A stretch of DNA of 64,000 bases from assembly GCA_024280755.1 (NCBI GenBank), contig JAJRPN010000019.1, positions 1 through 64,000 of the forward strand, written 5' to 3'. Within the stretch, counting starts at the first letter, position 1. Every line of letters begins with the position of its first letter. The DNA comes from Planctomycetota bacterium (GTDB lineage Bacteria; Planctomycetota; Phycisphaerae; Phycisphaerales; UBA1924). The translations under genes were made by a program, and so were the position numbers. Shown in pieces: positions 1 to 8,611 of this stretch. The notes below the pieces were generated by a model, which was not told the origin of the DNA, made no database searches, and saw only the letters and a program-made list of their open reading frames with translations.

Positions 1-243
1 CCACACAGCGTCGGGCACCATCTTGGTTTAGAAACACCCGATCCGTCTCCAGCCGTGCCGCTCAAAGAAGGCATGGTCGTGACGATCGAGCCAGGGATCT
101 ATCTACCCGATGAAGCCATCGGGATTCGGATCGAGGATGACATTGTGGTCACAAAGACAGGATCACGAAACCTGTCATCGATGATCCCAAAGACTATCGA
201 TGAAGTTGAATCGGCGATCGCAATAGCCCGTAAAAACAAGTGA
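1..243 (+). CDS. Xaa-Pro aminopeptidase-like M24 metallopeptidase, C-terminal end (5' truncated)
   Basis: The frame is open from base 1 and stops at 241-243; only the last 80 residues are present. They carry the HSVGHHLG metal-site histidine motif, the [14 protein letters not shown] block with its metal-binding glutamate, and a [10 protein letters not shown] block with the second glutamate. This order is typical of the pita-bread M24 fold, closest to Xaa-Pro aminopeptidases (PepP/PepQ), which remove N-terminal residues next to proline in the cytoplasm. Methionine aminopeptidase is less likely because the EPGIY block is the PepP form. It is followed by a hairpin terminator. Confidence 0.85.
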   Translation, partial: PHSVGHHLGLETPDPSPAVPLKEGMVVTIEPGIYLPDEAIGIRIEDDIVVTKTGSRNLSSMIPKTIDEVESAIAIARKNK

Positions 244-267
244 GTGCTCGAATATAAACGCTCTCTT

Positions 268-900
268 TCAGCCCGCAAGTTTGCGGGCTGTTTCTATAAG
301 CTCTGCGAGTTGATCAGGATCGGAATATCGGTAGAGTTTGATGACATGGCGATCAGGTCCAAGCAAGATAAGCGTAGACGGGTGATCGATGTTGCGAAAC
401 CCATCATCAGTATTGAGGGCACCAAGATCAAAGCTCATGCCCATGAGAAGAATAGAGATAGTGTCCATGTCGCCGGTCACAAATCGCCAACGATCAGGGT
501 CGGCCTGAAAGGCTTGGCTGTAGTTTTTGATAACTTCAGGTGTGTCAACCTGCGGATCAATTGAGATGCTCAAAAGTTTTAGATTCGTATCAGCCGTCGC
601 ATCTTGTACTTCTCGCATCGCTACCGACATCGTCGGACAAATGAGTGGGCACGAAGTATAGAAAAAATCGATCACTGTATATTGGCCATCAAGAATGGTT
701 TCGTCGACGGTATTGTTGTTGGAATCGGTGAGTTTAAAAGCAGGAATCAGAAGCGAAGCGTACGGGTTGTCTGTGTCAAGAAGCGTTGGAGTGCTTGAAA
801 ACTGCGTCGGCTTTGGCTTGGAACTTACATAGAAAAACATGATCCCTGCGAAAGTGATGAGCATCAGAATCATTGAGCGGATGAGAACGCGTGGTCGCAT
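268..900 (-). CDS. SCO1/SenC family copper chaperone for cytochrome c oxidase
   Basis: About 210 residues. A single N-terminal membrane segment (residues 8-25) anchors a thioredoxin-fold domain outside the cytoplasmic membrane. The copper ligands of the family are visible: the CPLIC motif (Cys84, Cys88) and a distal histidine in DHPST (about His173). SCO1 proteins deliver copper to the CuA site of cytochrome c oxidase. The ATG at 900 was chosen because it leaves 14 bases after the upstream permease gene and has AGAGG before it; the longer open frame to 1098 overlaps the permease. It is the last gene of a four-gene block with ctaB, which fits oxidase assembly. Confidence 0.9.
   Translation of the reverse strand: MRPRVLIRSMILMLITFAGIMFFYVSSKPKPTQFSSTPTLLDTDNPYASLLIPAFKLTDSNNNTVDETILDGQYTVIDFFYTSCPLICPTMSVAMREVQDATADTNLKLLSISIDPQVDTPEVIKNYSQAFQADPDRWRFVTGDMDTISILLMGMSFDLGALNTDDGFRNIDHPSTLILLGPDRHVIKLYRYSDPDQLAELIETARKLAG
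270..294 (+). terminator. Rho-independent terminator after the M24 peptidase gene
   Basis: A nine-base inverted repeat (AGCCCGCAA / TTGCGGGCT) is followed by a short T-rich run. It lies 27 bases after the plus-strand stop codon. Its sequence is also the last codons and stop of the convergent SCO1 gene, so the two genes share these bases. Confidence 0.6.
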
Positions 901-914
901 AAGAGTGCCTCTGG

Positions 915-1682
915 TTAAGCCTGAGATTTGATTGGGCGTGATATGGCATAAGTTGCGATGGCGATTCCGAAAGCTGCAAAGCTCACAGAAATAATCCACG
1001 CGAGCGTTGGGGAGTAGCCCGTATCCATACCCAGCGATGAACGCATCGCGGTATGCGTCCAAGTCAGTGGGTTGATCAAAGCAATAATCTTGAGCCACCC
1101 TGCCGAGTTTTCAACAGGAAAAACAGCTCCCGAAGTAAGCCACATAGGCATCAAAATCGCATTCATCACACCATGAAACCCTTGGGTCGAATCAACCATC
1201 CACGCCAAGGCTAGCCCGAGTCCGATCAGAGCAATCGAGATACACGCAAGGGCGGCAGTCGCTCCAAGGATCGCAACAGGTGTGAGCGATACCCCCAAGA
1301 ATGGCAAGGTAAGCAATACAATGAGTGCCTGGAGTAAAGCCAGAATCGAACCGGCTCCGATTTTACTCATCGCAATCGACCATCTCGGTGCTGGCGAAAC
1401 GAGAGCCGCACGCAGAACGCCGTCATGACGGTCTTGAATCAATGAAATCGATGCAAAGATTGAGGCAAACATCACCGTGAGCGAAGCCATGCCCGGAATC
1501 GTATACGCCCCGATCGTGGCATCAGATTGTGCGACCGCTCCAATCGAGTTTGAAAAACCACCAACAATAAACAACCAGATAAGCATCGGCGTCGCGATCG
1601 AAGCAATAATCCGTGAAGGTTGACGCGTTTGGCGGATCAACTCTCTCTTGGTAAGTGCATTCGTTGCTCGGATACCGATCAT
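915..1682 (-). CDS. ABC-2 type transporter permease
   Basis: 255 residues with six predicted hydrophobic segments, including a long one near residues 30-50 and a cluster from about 100 to 250. The layout matches ABC-2 permeases (DrrB/NodJ-like). The start overlaps the stop of the upstream ATPase by four bases (1679-1682), so the two are probably translationally coupled and form one exporter. The substrate is not known. The position between heme O synthase and SCO1 suggests a role in cytochrome oxidase biogenesis, but that is inference only. Confidence 0.85.
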   Translation of the reverse strand: MIGIRATNALTKRELIRQTRQPSRIIASIATPMLIWLFIVGGFSNSIGAVAQSDATIGAYTIPGMASLTVMFASIFASISLIQDRHDGVLRAALVSPAPRWSIAMSKIGAGSILALLQALIVLLTLPFLGVSLTPVAILGATAALACISIALIGLGLALAWMVDSTQGFHGVMNAILMPMWLTSGAVFPVENSAGWLKIIALINPLTWTHTAMRSSLGMDTGYSPTLAWIISVSFAAFGIAIATYAISRPIKSQA

Positions 1683-2593
1683 GAGATCGCTCCTGTCTCA
1701 GGTTCAGCAACCGGAGTTTGGGCGTAGTAGGTATACACATCAGCGAGCGTTGGCGGGGCGATCGTAATCGCTGCGGATTCAACAGGGCACGACGCAGTCA
1801 GTGTTGCGTTGGCGTGGTGCCCGATGATCAAATGATCACAGACAACATGTTCAATGTTGTTGCTTGTAAGCCACGCAGATATCTGTGACGCATCCGCCTC
1901 TTGGTCGAGCATGATCCGAATGATGCGATCGCCCAAGGTGTCCTTGAGGCTGCTCGGCGTGTTGTCTTTGACGACTTGCCCATCACGCATCATCACCACG
2001 CGATCTGCATGCTCGGCCTCGTCGGTGATGTGGGTTGCAAGGATGATTGTCATCTCAAAGCAAGAACGGGTCCGATCGAGAGTCTCCCAGAAGATCCGCC
2101 TCGCATCGATATCAAGGCCAGTCGTCGGCTCATCAAGCAGCAACACGCTCGGGTGGGGGATCAACGCCCTGGCAAGGTCTGCTCGGCGAGCAAGCCCGCC
2201 CGAGAGATGCCGAATCTGATCATCGAGCCGGTCTTCAAGCCCAAGATCGCCAGCGAGCGTATTGATTCGCGATTGAATCTCGGCTTTCGAAAGATTATGC
2301 AACGCACCCGCAACCATCAGGTTCTCGCGGACGGTGAGGAGTTGATCAAGGGCTGGTGTCTGGAAAACAACACTCAGCGTATTGCGAGAAGTTGGAGCAG
2401 TAACCGTGCCTGAGCCGGGGGTGATTGTTTGAGAAATCACATTGAGAAGCGTCGATTTGCCAGAACCATTGGGGCCGAGCAGCGCCACCATCTCGTTGTT
2501 CGCACAGATCGAGAAACGATCGAGTGCTACACGCTCGCCCGTCTTCTTTGTGTGATACACAACGCGAATGTCTTTGAGTTCGATGGCATTCAT
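1679..2593 (-). CDS. ABC transporter ATP-binding protein
   Basis: 304 residues. Walker A GPNGSGKST (about 40-48), Q-loop near VFQTPALD, signature LSGGL (130-134), Walker B VLLLDEP and the H-loop histidine in LATHITDEAE are all present, so it should be an active ATPase. It pairs with the ABC-2 permease that follows with a four-base overlap; it also overlaps the ctaB stop by four bases. The roughly 80-residue C-terminal extension is of the kind seen in DrrA/CcmA-type exporters. It energises an export process; the cargo is unknown. Confidence 0.9.
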   Translation of the reverse strand: MNAIELKDIRVVYHTKKTGERVALDRFSICANNEMVALLGPNGSGKSTLLNVISQTITPGSGTVTAPTSRNTLSVVFQTPALDQLLTVRENLMVAGALHNLSKAEIQSRINTLAGDLGLEDRLDDQIRHLSGGLARRADLARALIPHPSVLLLDEPTTGLDIDARRIFWETLDRTRSCFEMTIILATHITDEAEHADRVVMMRDGQVVKDNTPSSLKDTLGDRIIRIMLDQEADASQISAWLTSNNIEHVVCDHLIIGHHANATLTASCPVESAAITIAPPTLADVYTYYAQTPVAEPETGAIS

Positions 2594-3594
2594 GCGATGA
2601 GTGTCCTGATCGATGCCTCCGCGACAAACACGATGAGATAGACTGGCAGGTGAATGATCGAACCAAAGAAGACCTTGCGGGCAGCCTTATCTGTGCGTGT
2701 AATGGCAAACTTGATGCTCAGATAGATAAGCAATCCGCCGAGCAAGATCGATGCCCCAGCAGTGAACCATCCTGCAAGATCAGGGATAATCCAGAGCGGC
2801 GCAAGCCCGCACGGGATCAGCATGGCCGAGGTCACAATCATGGTCACCGCAGTATGATTACCCTTTGGATCAACAATCGGCAACATCCGAAACCCGCCAG
2901 CCTTGTAGTCATCCTTGCACATCCAAGCAATCGCAAAGAAGTGAGGCAGCTGCCAGACAAACATCAGCGTGAAAAGCATCAAACCGATCGGTTCAATCAA
3001 TAGTTCAAAGCCAACCATTGGAGCTACAGAAGTGCTGCCAATAGCAGTCGTACCGATCATGGTGGGCAACGCGCCGGGAACCGCACCAATGAGCGTATTG
3101 GTAATGGTGATCGGTTTCAAAGGCGTGTAAATCAGAACATACGAAGCAGTCGTAACAATCGCAACGAGTGCCGGGATAATCCCGCAAGTCAGCCAGAGGA
3201 TCAGCGTACCAACAACAGTCATCCCAATGCCAAAGAGCAGCACAAAGCGTGCAGAAAGCCTCTTCGATGGAATCGGGCGAATCTTCGTACGATTCATCAA
3301 CGCGTCTCGATCAGATTCATACCACATATTGAGCGCATTGGCTCCGCCAGATGCAAGCGTTGTACCAATCGTGGCGCCCATGATCAACTTGATCCAGAGC
3401 ATCCATCCGACAAGATCATAATGAAGCCCCGAGAGCAAAAGCCCAACAAGCGCAGTGATCGTGACCAGTTTGGTAATGCCCGGCTTTGTGAGTTCTACGC
3501 ACGCTGCGAAAGTGCTGGGCTGCGGGATATCGACCGTGCATTGGTCGGCTATATCTTCGCTCTGTGTCGATTGGGCATTGGGTGGCGTGGTCAC
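2590..3594 (-). CDS. ctaB: Protoheme IX farnesyltransferase (heme O synthase)
   Basis: 334 residues with about nine hydrophobic segments after an unusually long 30-residue hydrophilic N-terminus. The prenyltransferase motif appears as NMWYESDRDALMNRT (about 89-103), the equivalent of the family's N-x3-D-x2-D-x2-M block. The enzyme attaches a farnesyl group to heme B to give heme O in the cytoplasmic membrane, a step towards heme A of aa3 oxidases. The start is a GTG at 3594 with AAGGA about 12 bases upstream. It heads an overlapping block ctaB / ABC ATPase / ABC permease / SCO1. Confidence 0.92.
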   Translation of the reverse strand: MTTPPNAQSTQSEDIADQCTVDIPQPSTFAACVELTKPGITKLVTITALVGLLLSGLHYDLVGWMLWIKLIMGATIGTTLASGGANALNMWYESDRDALMNRTKIRPIPSKRLSARFVLLFGIGMTVVGTLILWLTCGIIPALVAIVTTASYVLIYTPLKPITITNTLIGAVPGALPTMIGTTAIGSTSVAPMVGFELLIEPIGLMLFTLMFVWQLPHFFAIAWMCKDDYKAGGFRMLPIVDPKGNHTAVTMIVTSAMLIPCGLAPLWIIPDLAGWFTAGASILLGGLLIYLSIKFAITRTDKAARKVFFGSIIHLPVYLIVFVAEASIRTLIA

Positions 3595-3633
3595 AGCAGA
3601 TCATAGTCCTTGAGGGTTCTCAAATACGGGTTG

Positions 3634-4794
3634 TTAAGGAACGATCGCCTCAATCCACACCGGGAAATGATCAGATGGAAACTCTGTTTCGGAGTCATTC
3701 ATCCGCCAAACGCCAGACTTGGTAATCGTGATATCTCGTGAAGGCAGGACATAATCAACACGCAATCGAAAGCGAGCGGTGTCGGTCTGGTCAAGCCGAT
3801 CAATGACGATGTCTGAACTGGGAAAAGCATCCTTCGCCAAACGCTTTGAGGTCAATATCTTGGTAACCATCACCAACTCAAGCGAGGATCCATCGGATGG
3901 ATCGGCGTTGAGATCGCCCATGATGACAAACGAACTGCCCGCTTCAAGCCCCCCGATTCGCCCTTGGTCGTCGTAGAGATCCTGATTATTGTCGATGTAA
4001 TTTCGGATAAGCATGATTTCATCATGGTTACGATGCTTGTTGCGTCCTTCACGCCCATCAAACGCTGGGGGCGTGGGATGCGAGATCAGGGCGTGGAGTG
4101 TTGATCCATTGGGCAAAAGGATCGGGGCATCGACAAAGTTCTTTGAACTCAGCCGAAACGCGTCCCATTCTTCAGGGCTATACCAGGCCGAGCCGTCGAG
4201 ATTCGTGGGGGTATGGTGATTCGGGAGATCTTTCCAGAGAAATTCTTGGAATGTCCGAATCTGCTCGGTTTGGATCGTGAGCTTTGGATTGACAAGCAGC
4301 GCCATCGCATACTGACCCGGAAAAATTCCAAACCCGAAGCAGTCATTGCCATACGCGCGCCCTGCGTCGGTTTGCATAGGAGTCTGCTCTGGAATGCTCG
4401 TTGTGATTGCGCCCGAGTTATCAAGATCAAACCCAGAGTGGATACCCGTGTTCGAGGCTGGTGTATAGGTATCGAATGCGATTGGTCGGAGTCCATCGCC
4501 CTGCGATACGCCTAGGTAGAGTTCAACAAACCGATCAGCATTCGTCTGTGTGTTATCTTGACGGATCGCAATCTCTGATAGCAGCAGGACATTGGGGCGC
4601 ATGCGTTGGATAATCGCTGCGATCTGTTTAAGCCGAGGGTTGTCGGGTGTATCAAGATCAGAAGATCGAACATCTTCAACATTAAATGTCGCGATACGCA
4701 GCGCAACCGGGTTGTTTTGTGCAGCAATGGCGGCTTGCCCAATCATGCAAAAGGTGATCAGAACAAGCAGATGGTGTGGTTTGATGACTATCAT
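3634..4794 (-). CDS. Exported endonuclease/exonuclease/phosphatase (EEP) family protein
   Basis: About 386 residues with an N-terminal signal peptide (hydrophobic run LLVLITFCMIGQAAIAA). EEP fold motifs follow in order: IATFNVEDV, LLLSEI (metal-binding Glu), an SHPTPP loop, VIMGDLNADP (catalytic Asp and Asn) and SDHFPVW (catalytic Asp-His) near the C-terminus. The metal and catalytic residues are therefore intact. Such secreted proteins cleave phosphodiesters or phosphomonoesters; substrate not predictable. The ATG at 4794 is used because the longer frame runs into the tRNA-Arg gene. Confidence 0.85.
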   Translation of the reverse strand: MIVIKPHHLLVLITFCMIGQAAIAAQNNPVALRIATFNVEDVRSSDLDTPDNPRLKQIAAIIQRMRPNVLLLSEIAIRQDNTQTNADRFVELYLGVSQGDGLRPIAFDTYTPASNTGIHSGFDLDNSGAITTSIPEQTPMQTDAGRAYGNDCFGFGIFPGQYAMALLVNPKLTIQTEQIRTFQEFLWKDLPNHHTPTNLDGSAWYSPEEWDAFRLSSKNFVDAPILLPNGSTLHALISHPTPPAFDGREGRNKHRNHDEIMLIRNYIDNNQDLYDDQGRIGGLEAGSSFVIMGDLNADPSDGSSLELVMVTKILTSKRLAKDAFPSSDIVIDRLDQTDTARFRLRVDYVLPSRDITITKSGVWRMNDSETEFPSDHFPVWIEAIVP

Positions 4795-4847
4795 GGTGTG
4801 ATTGAAGCCGACTCGGAACCAGAATTCGAGTCCAATCGGTTGTATTT

Positions 4848-4921
<74 letters not shown>

Positions 4922-4928
4922 TTCCTTT

Positions 4929-5864
4929 TTATCCCTTGCGTGTCAGATCTTCCATCGCACTGGCAATATCTGCAAACTTGAACTCAAACCCTTCATCCAT
5001 CAGCCGTTGCGGCAAGCAATATCGACCATACAGTACAAGATCTGGATCTGTGTCCATCACCGTTGCGGTCAAAAGCTTTAATCCCCAGACAGATCCGGGC
5101 AAGGCAATCGGCTGACCGATGGCTTTTCGCAAGGCCCGCATAAAATCAACATACGATACCGGATTCGGAGCCGTCGCTATGTACACTCCTTCGCGGGCAT
5201 CATTGGTCAGTGCATCGAGGAAGATTCGGTTCATGTCTTCAATGTGAAGCCAACTCAACCCTTGCTTCCCCGATCCCATCCGTCCACCAAGCCCAAGAGC
5301 CGCAACCCGTTTGAGTGTCGGAAACGCGCCGCCGCCTTGACCAATCACAAAGCTCGTCCGAAGAATAACCTTTCGGCAAGCTGCGGGACAGTGCTCGTGA
5401 TAGGCCGATTCCCATGCCTTGCCAACGGCTGGTGCGAGACCATATCCAAACGCAGAAGACTCCGTACACATAGCGGTGGGTGGGTCACCATATATATGGG
5501 CAGTAGACATCTGAACCCATGTTTGGGGTTGGTGTTCAAAATCAGCTATGGCACGCCCAAGAGCAGCCGTCGATTCCACACGCGAACGCAAAATCTCATC
5601 GCATCGATCCGGTGTTTTTCGGCAATCCACCGATCGCCCCGCAAGATTGAGTATGTGCGTCGCCCCCACAAGACAGTTTGTCCAATCGCCATCGCTCCGC
5701 CCGTCCCACTGGACCCACTGAGCGTGATTTGGGGCACACTTTGGCTCAGATCGGCTCAGAATGATCACTTCCCATTGGTCAGGGTGCTTGCTTGCGAGAT
5801 ACTCGACAAAGTTCACACCAAGAAAACCAGATCCGCCAGCAATAACCAGTTTGTTCTTCTTCAT
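4929..5864 (-). CDS. TIGR01777 family NAD(P)-dependent epimerase/reductase
   Basis: 311 residues. The N-terminal IAGGSGFLG is the Rossmann nucleotide-binding motif of extended short-chain dehydrogenases; NLAGRSVDCR and the C-terminal block with YGRYCLPQRLMDEGFEF (DUF1731-like) are characteristic of the TIGR01777/YfcH family. Its reaction is not settled. Length is about normal for the family (around 300). It stands alone between tRNA-Arg and the transsulfuration genes. Confidence 0.85.
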   Translation of the reverse strand: MKKNKLVIAGGSGFLGVNFVEYLASKHPDQWEVIILSRSEPKCAPNHAQWVQWDGRSDGDWTNCLVGATHILNLAGRSVDCRKTPDRCDEILRSRVESTAALGRAIADFEHQPQTWVQMSTAHIYGDPPTAMCTESSAFGYGLAPAVGKAWESAYHEHCPAACRKVILRTSFVIGQGGGAFPTLKRVAALGLGGRMGSGKQGLSWLHIEDMNRIFLDALTNDAREGVYIATAPNPVSYVDFMRALRKAIGQPIALPGSVWGLKLLTATVMDTDPDLVLYGRYCLPQRLMDEGFEFKFADIASAMEDLTRKG

Positions 5865-5920
5865 GCGAAAGGCTCCAAAGTCGGCATGATCTTGGCAAAT
5901 CAGATACCTATCATCATTCT

Positions 5921-7336
5921 ATGCAAACAGCCACCAATACAGATACCCCATTCACAGCCAATCCTTCACCAATCAAAAAAAGCATTCTCGAAGCCATCGG
6001 GCAAACGCCTTTAGTTGAGCTTCAGAAGGTCACCGAACCCGGTTCAGCGACGGTCTACGCCAAGTGCGAGTTCATGAACCCTGCTGGCTCGATTAAAGAT
6101 CGAATGGCCTACTACATTATCTCCAAGGCTGAACAAGAAGGGCTGCTCAAACCTGGCGGCACAATCGTCGAAAACACATCAGGCAACACAGGTTTGGGCG
6201 CAGCGATGACCGCTGCGGTCAAGGGCTACAAATCTGTCTTCACCATGCCAGATAAAATGAGCCAAGAAAAAATCGATGCACTCCGGGCCTTTGGCGCGCA
6301 GGTCATCATCACCCCAACCGATGTGCCGGGCGATTCACCAGATCATTATGTCAATGTCGCCAAGAAGGTTGCCGATGACACCCCCAACTCGTTCTACATG
6401 GATCAATACCACTCCCAATGGAACATTGAAGCCCATGAACTCATGACCGGACGCGAAATCTACGAACAAACCGGAGGCGATGTCGACGCGATCGTTGTCG
6501 GCACTGGCACCGGAGGCACCGTCTCTGGGATCGGACGATACTTCAAGAAAATGGGATCGAAGTGCAAGATCATCGGGGTCGACCCGCTCGGCTCTGTGCA
6601 TTATCACCTGTTCAAGACCGGGACGATGCCAACGCCTTATGTCTACAAGGTCGAAGGGCTTGGCGAAGACATCAAGTGTGAAGCCTTTGATCCATCGGTC
6701 GTCGATGAGATGTACCAGGTCAACGATTACGAATGCTTCACCATGGCCCGTCGATTGGTCCGCGAAGAAGGTCTCTTCTGTGGCGGCTCATCAGGAGCAA
6801 TGGTCCACATCGCCTGCCAGATCGCCAAAGAAATGGGCCCAGGCAAGAAAGTGATCGCGATCTGTCCAGACTCGGGCACGCGCTATGTCACCAAATACCT
6901 CTCCGATGAATGGATGAAGATGCACGGGTTCTTAGAGCCGGTCAAGGGGCTGGGCATCATCGAAGACTTGATCAATGCAGATCAAACAGTCGTTTCGGTG
7001 TTCGAAAACGATTCGGTAGAAGCCGTGATCGAAGCACTCCGAACCAACGGCATCTCGCAGGTTCCTGTAGTTGATCAATCCGGAAAACCAACAGGCATTA
7101 TCCATGAAGTGGATATCCTGAGAGGTTTGCAGGACGGATCAGCATCGTCAGATACAAAGATCGGCACAATCGCACACGATATCGGTGGCTTGCTCCATCC
7201 TAAGGCGCGCGTCGAAGAACTCTACGGCATCTTCGAAACCGATCATGTCGCCATCGTCATCGACTCAAACAAGATCGTCGGTGTCGTCTCAAAGATCGAT
7301 CTCATCGAACATCTTTCAAAGATTAACGGGAAATAA
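5921..7336 (+). CDS. Cystathionine beta-synthase
   Basis: 471 residues. PLP-dependent fold type II domain (about 20-340) with the PLP lysine in NPAGSIKDR (Lys59), the substrate loop NTSGNTG and the phosphate loop GTGTGGTVSG. Two CBS domains follow (about 355-405 and 415-470), as in eukaryotic-type cystathionine beta-synthase; the N-terminal heme domain is absent. It condenses serine and homocysteine to cystathionine. The gene is 31 bases upstream of a cystathionine lyase gene, giving the two steps of reverse transsulfuration. The CBS pair is the usual site of allosteric control, though SAM binding cannot be read from sequence. Confidence 0.9.
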   Translation: MQTATNTDTPFTANPSPIKKSILEAIGQTPLVELQKVTEPGSATVYAKCEFMNPAGSIKDRMAYYIISKAEQEGLLKPGGTIVENTSGNTGLGAAMTAAVKGYKSVFTMPDKMSQEKIDALRAFGAQVIITPTDVPGDSPDHYVNVAKKVADDTPNSFYMDQYHSQWNIEAHELMTGREIYEQTGGDVDAIVVGTGTGGTVSGIGRYFKKMGSKCKIIGVDPLGSVHYHLFKTGTMPTPYVYKVEGLGEDIKCEAFDPSVVDEMYQVNDYECFTMARRLVREEGLFCGGSSGAMVHIACQIAKEMGPGKKVIAICPDSGTRYVTKYLSDEWMKMHGFLEPVKGLGIIEDLINADQTVVSVFENDSVEAVIEALRTNGISQVPVVDQSGKPTGIIHEVDILRGLQDGSASSDTKIGTIAHDIGGLLHPKARVEELYGIFETDHVAIVIDSNKIVGVVSKIDLIEHLSKINGK

Positions 7337-7367
7337 ACCCCAGCAGTACGCTGAATAAGGAATATAT

Positions 7368-8525
7368 ATGGAAGTCACAAAGAATCATGCCTTTGGCACA
7401 CGCGCTATCCACGCCGGGCAACGACCAGATCCAACCACCGGCGCCATCATGACGCCGATCTATCAAACATCGACTTATGTCCAGAAATCGCCAGGCAAAA
7501 TCGTTGGCGAATACGACTACTCCCGCGCTGCCAACCCCACACGCGCTGCACTCGAAGCCAACCTGGCAGATCTTGAAGGCGGCGAGTTTGGGCTGTGCTT
7601 CTCATCGGGTGTTGCCGCAACCGGAGTTGTGCTGCATCTGTTGAGCACCGGCGATAAAGTCCTGCTCGGCGACGATGTCTATGGCGGCACAAACCGCCTG
7701 TTCCATCGTGTGTTCGGACAACTCGGGATCGAAACCGTGCTCGTCGATATGACCGATCTCGATGCGGTCAAGGCGGCGATGGATGACAAGGTGAAACTTA
7801 TCTGGCTCGAAACCCCAACGAACCCAACGCTCAAGATTACAGATATCAAAGCGGTTGCCCAGATTGCCAAAGCCAACGGCGTGATCCTCGCGGTCGACAA
7901 CACTTTCGCAACGCCCTATCTTCAAAACCCGCTCGCACTTGGTGCAGATATCGTCTGCCACTCTACAACCAAATACATCGGTGGCCATTCTGATTCAATC
8001 GGCGGTGCATTGATTACCAATGACCCTGAACTCCATCAACGCCTCAAGTTTATTCAACTCTCCGAAGGCGCAGTCCCTGGAATTATGGAATGCTTCTTGC
8101 TGTTGCGTTCGACCAAGACGCTTCATGTACGGATGGAACGCCACTGCGAGAATGCGATGAAAGTCGCCAAGCATCTCGAAAGCCATCCAAAGGTCGAGAA
8201 AGTGATCTACCCAGGTTTGGAATCGCACCCTCAGCACGAACTCGCCAAAGCCCAAATGCCCGGGTTCGGGGGCATGATCACCATCTACATCAAGGGCGGG
8301 CTCCCGGAATCGCAAGCAATGCTCGAAAAAACACGCTTCTTCGCCTGCGCCGAATCCCTCGGAGGCGTCGAATCACTCATCGAGCACCCCGCAATCATGA
8401 CCCACGCATCGGTACCGGTTGAACAACGGGCCAAGCTGGGCATCTCCGACAATCTCGTCCGTTTGAGTGTCGGTATCGAAGGCGTGGAAGATCTCATTGC
8501 CGATCTCGATCAAGCGCTTGGTTGA
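7368..8525 (+). CDS. Cystathionine gamma-lyase/synthase (Cys/Met metabolism PLP enzyme)
   Basis: 385 residues, normal for the family. The PLP lysine is in HSTTKYIGGHSD (Lys202), and the YSR and TP(T)NP active-site motifs are present. Members act as cystathionine gamma-lyase (cystathionine to cysteine, 2-oxobutyrate and ammonia) or gamma-synthase; the neighbouring cystathionine beta-synthase favours the lyase. AAGGA precedes the start at a good distance. Likely cotranscribed with the beta-synthase and ended by the strong hairpin downstream. Confidence 0.9.
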   Translation: MEVTKNHAFGTRAIHAGQRPDPTTGAIMTPIYQTSTYVQKSPGKIVGEYDYSRAANPTRAALEANLADLEGGEFGLCFSSGVAATGVVLHLLSTGDKVLLGDDVYGGTNRLFHRVFGQLGIETVLVDMTDLDAVKAAMDDKVKLIWLETPTNPTLKITDIKAVAQIAKANGVILAVDNTFATPYLQNPLALGADIVCHSTTKYIGGHSDSIGGALITNDPELHQRLKFIQLSEGAVPGIMECFLLLRSTKTLHVRMERHCENAMKVAKHLESHPKVEKVIYPGLESHPQHELAKAQMPGFGGMITIYIKGGLPESQAMLEKTRFFACAESLGGVESLIEHPAIMTHASVPVEQRAKLGISDNLVRLSVGIEGVEDLIADLDQALG

Positions 8526-8551
8526 GCTTCACTCATAATCTGATTCCATAA

Positions 8552-8580
8552 AAAAGGACAGGTCAATGACCTGTCCTTTT
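8552..8580. terminator. Bidirectional Rho-independent terminator
   Basis: A perfect GGACAGGTC / GACCTGTCC stem with loop AAT is flanked by A-runs on the left and T-runs on the right, so it can stop both the plus-strand gamma-lyase transcript and the minus-strand msrBA transcript that converge here. Confidence 0.9.
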
Positions 8581-8611
8581 CACATATTCCTGTGGTGATG
8601 AGAGAACAGAG

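Noticed and set aside
244..564. 106-codon plus-strand frame after the M24 peptidase
   Set aside because: It is antisense to the SCO1 gene and starts within the terminator region.
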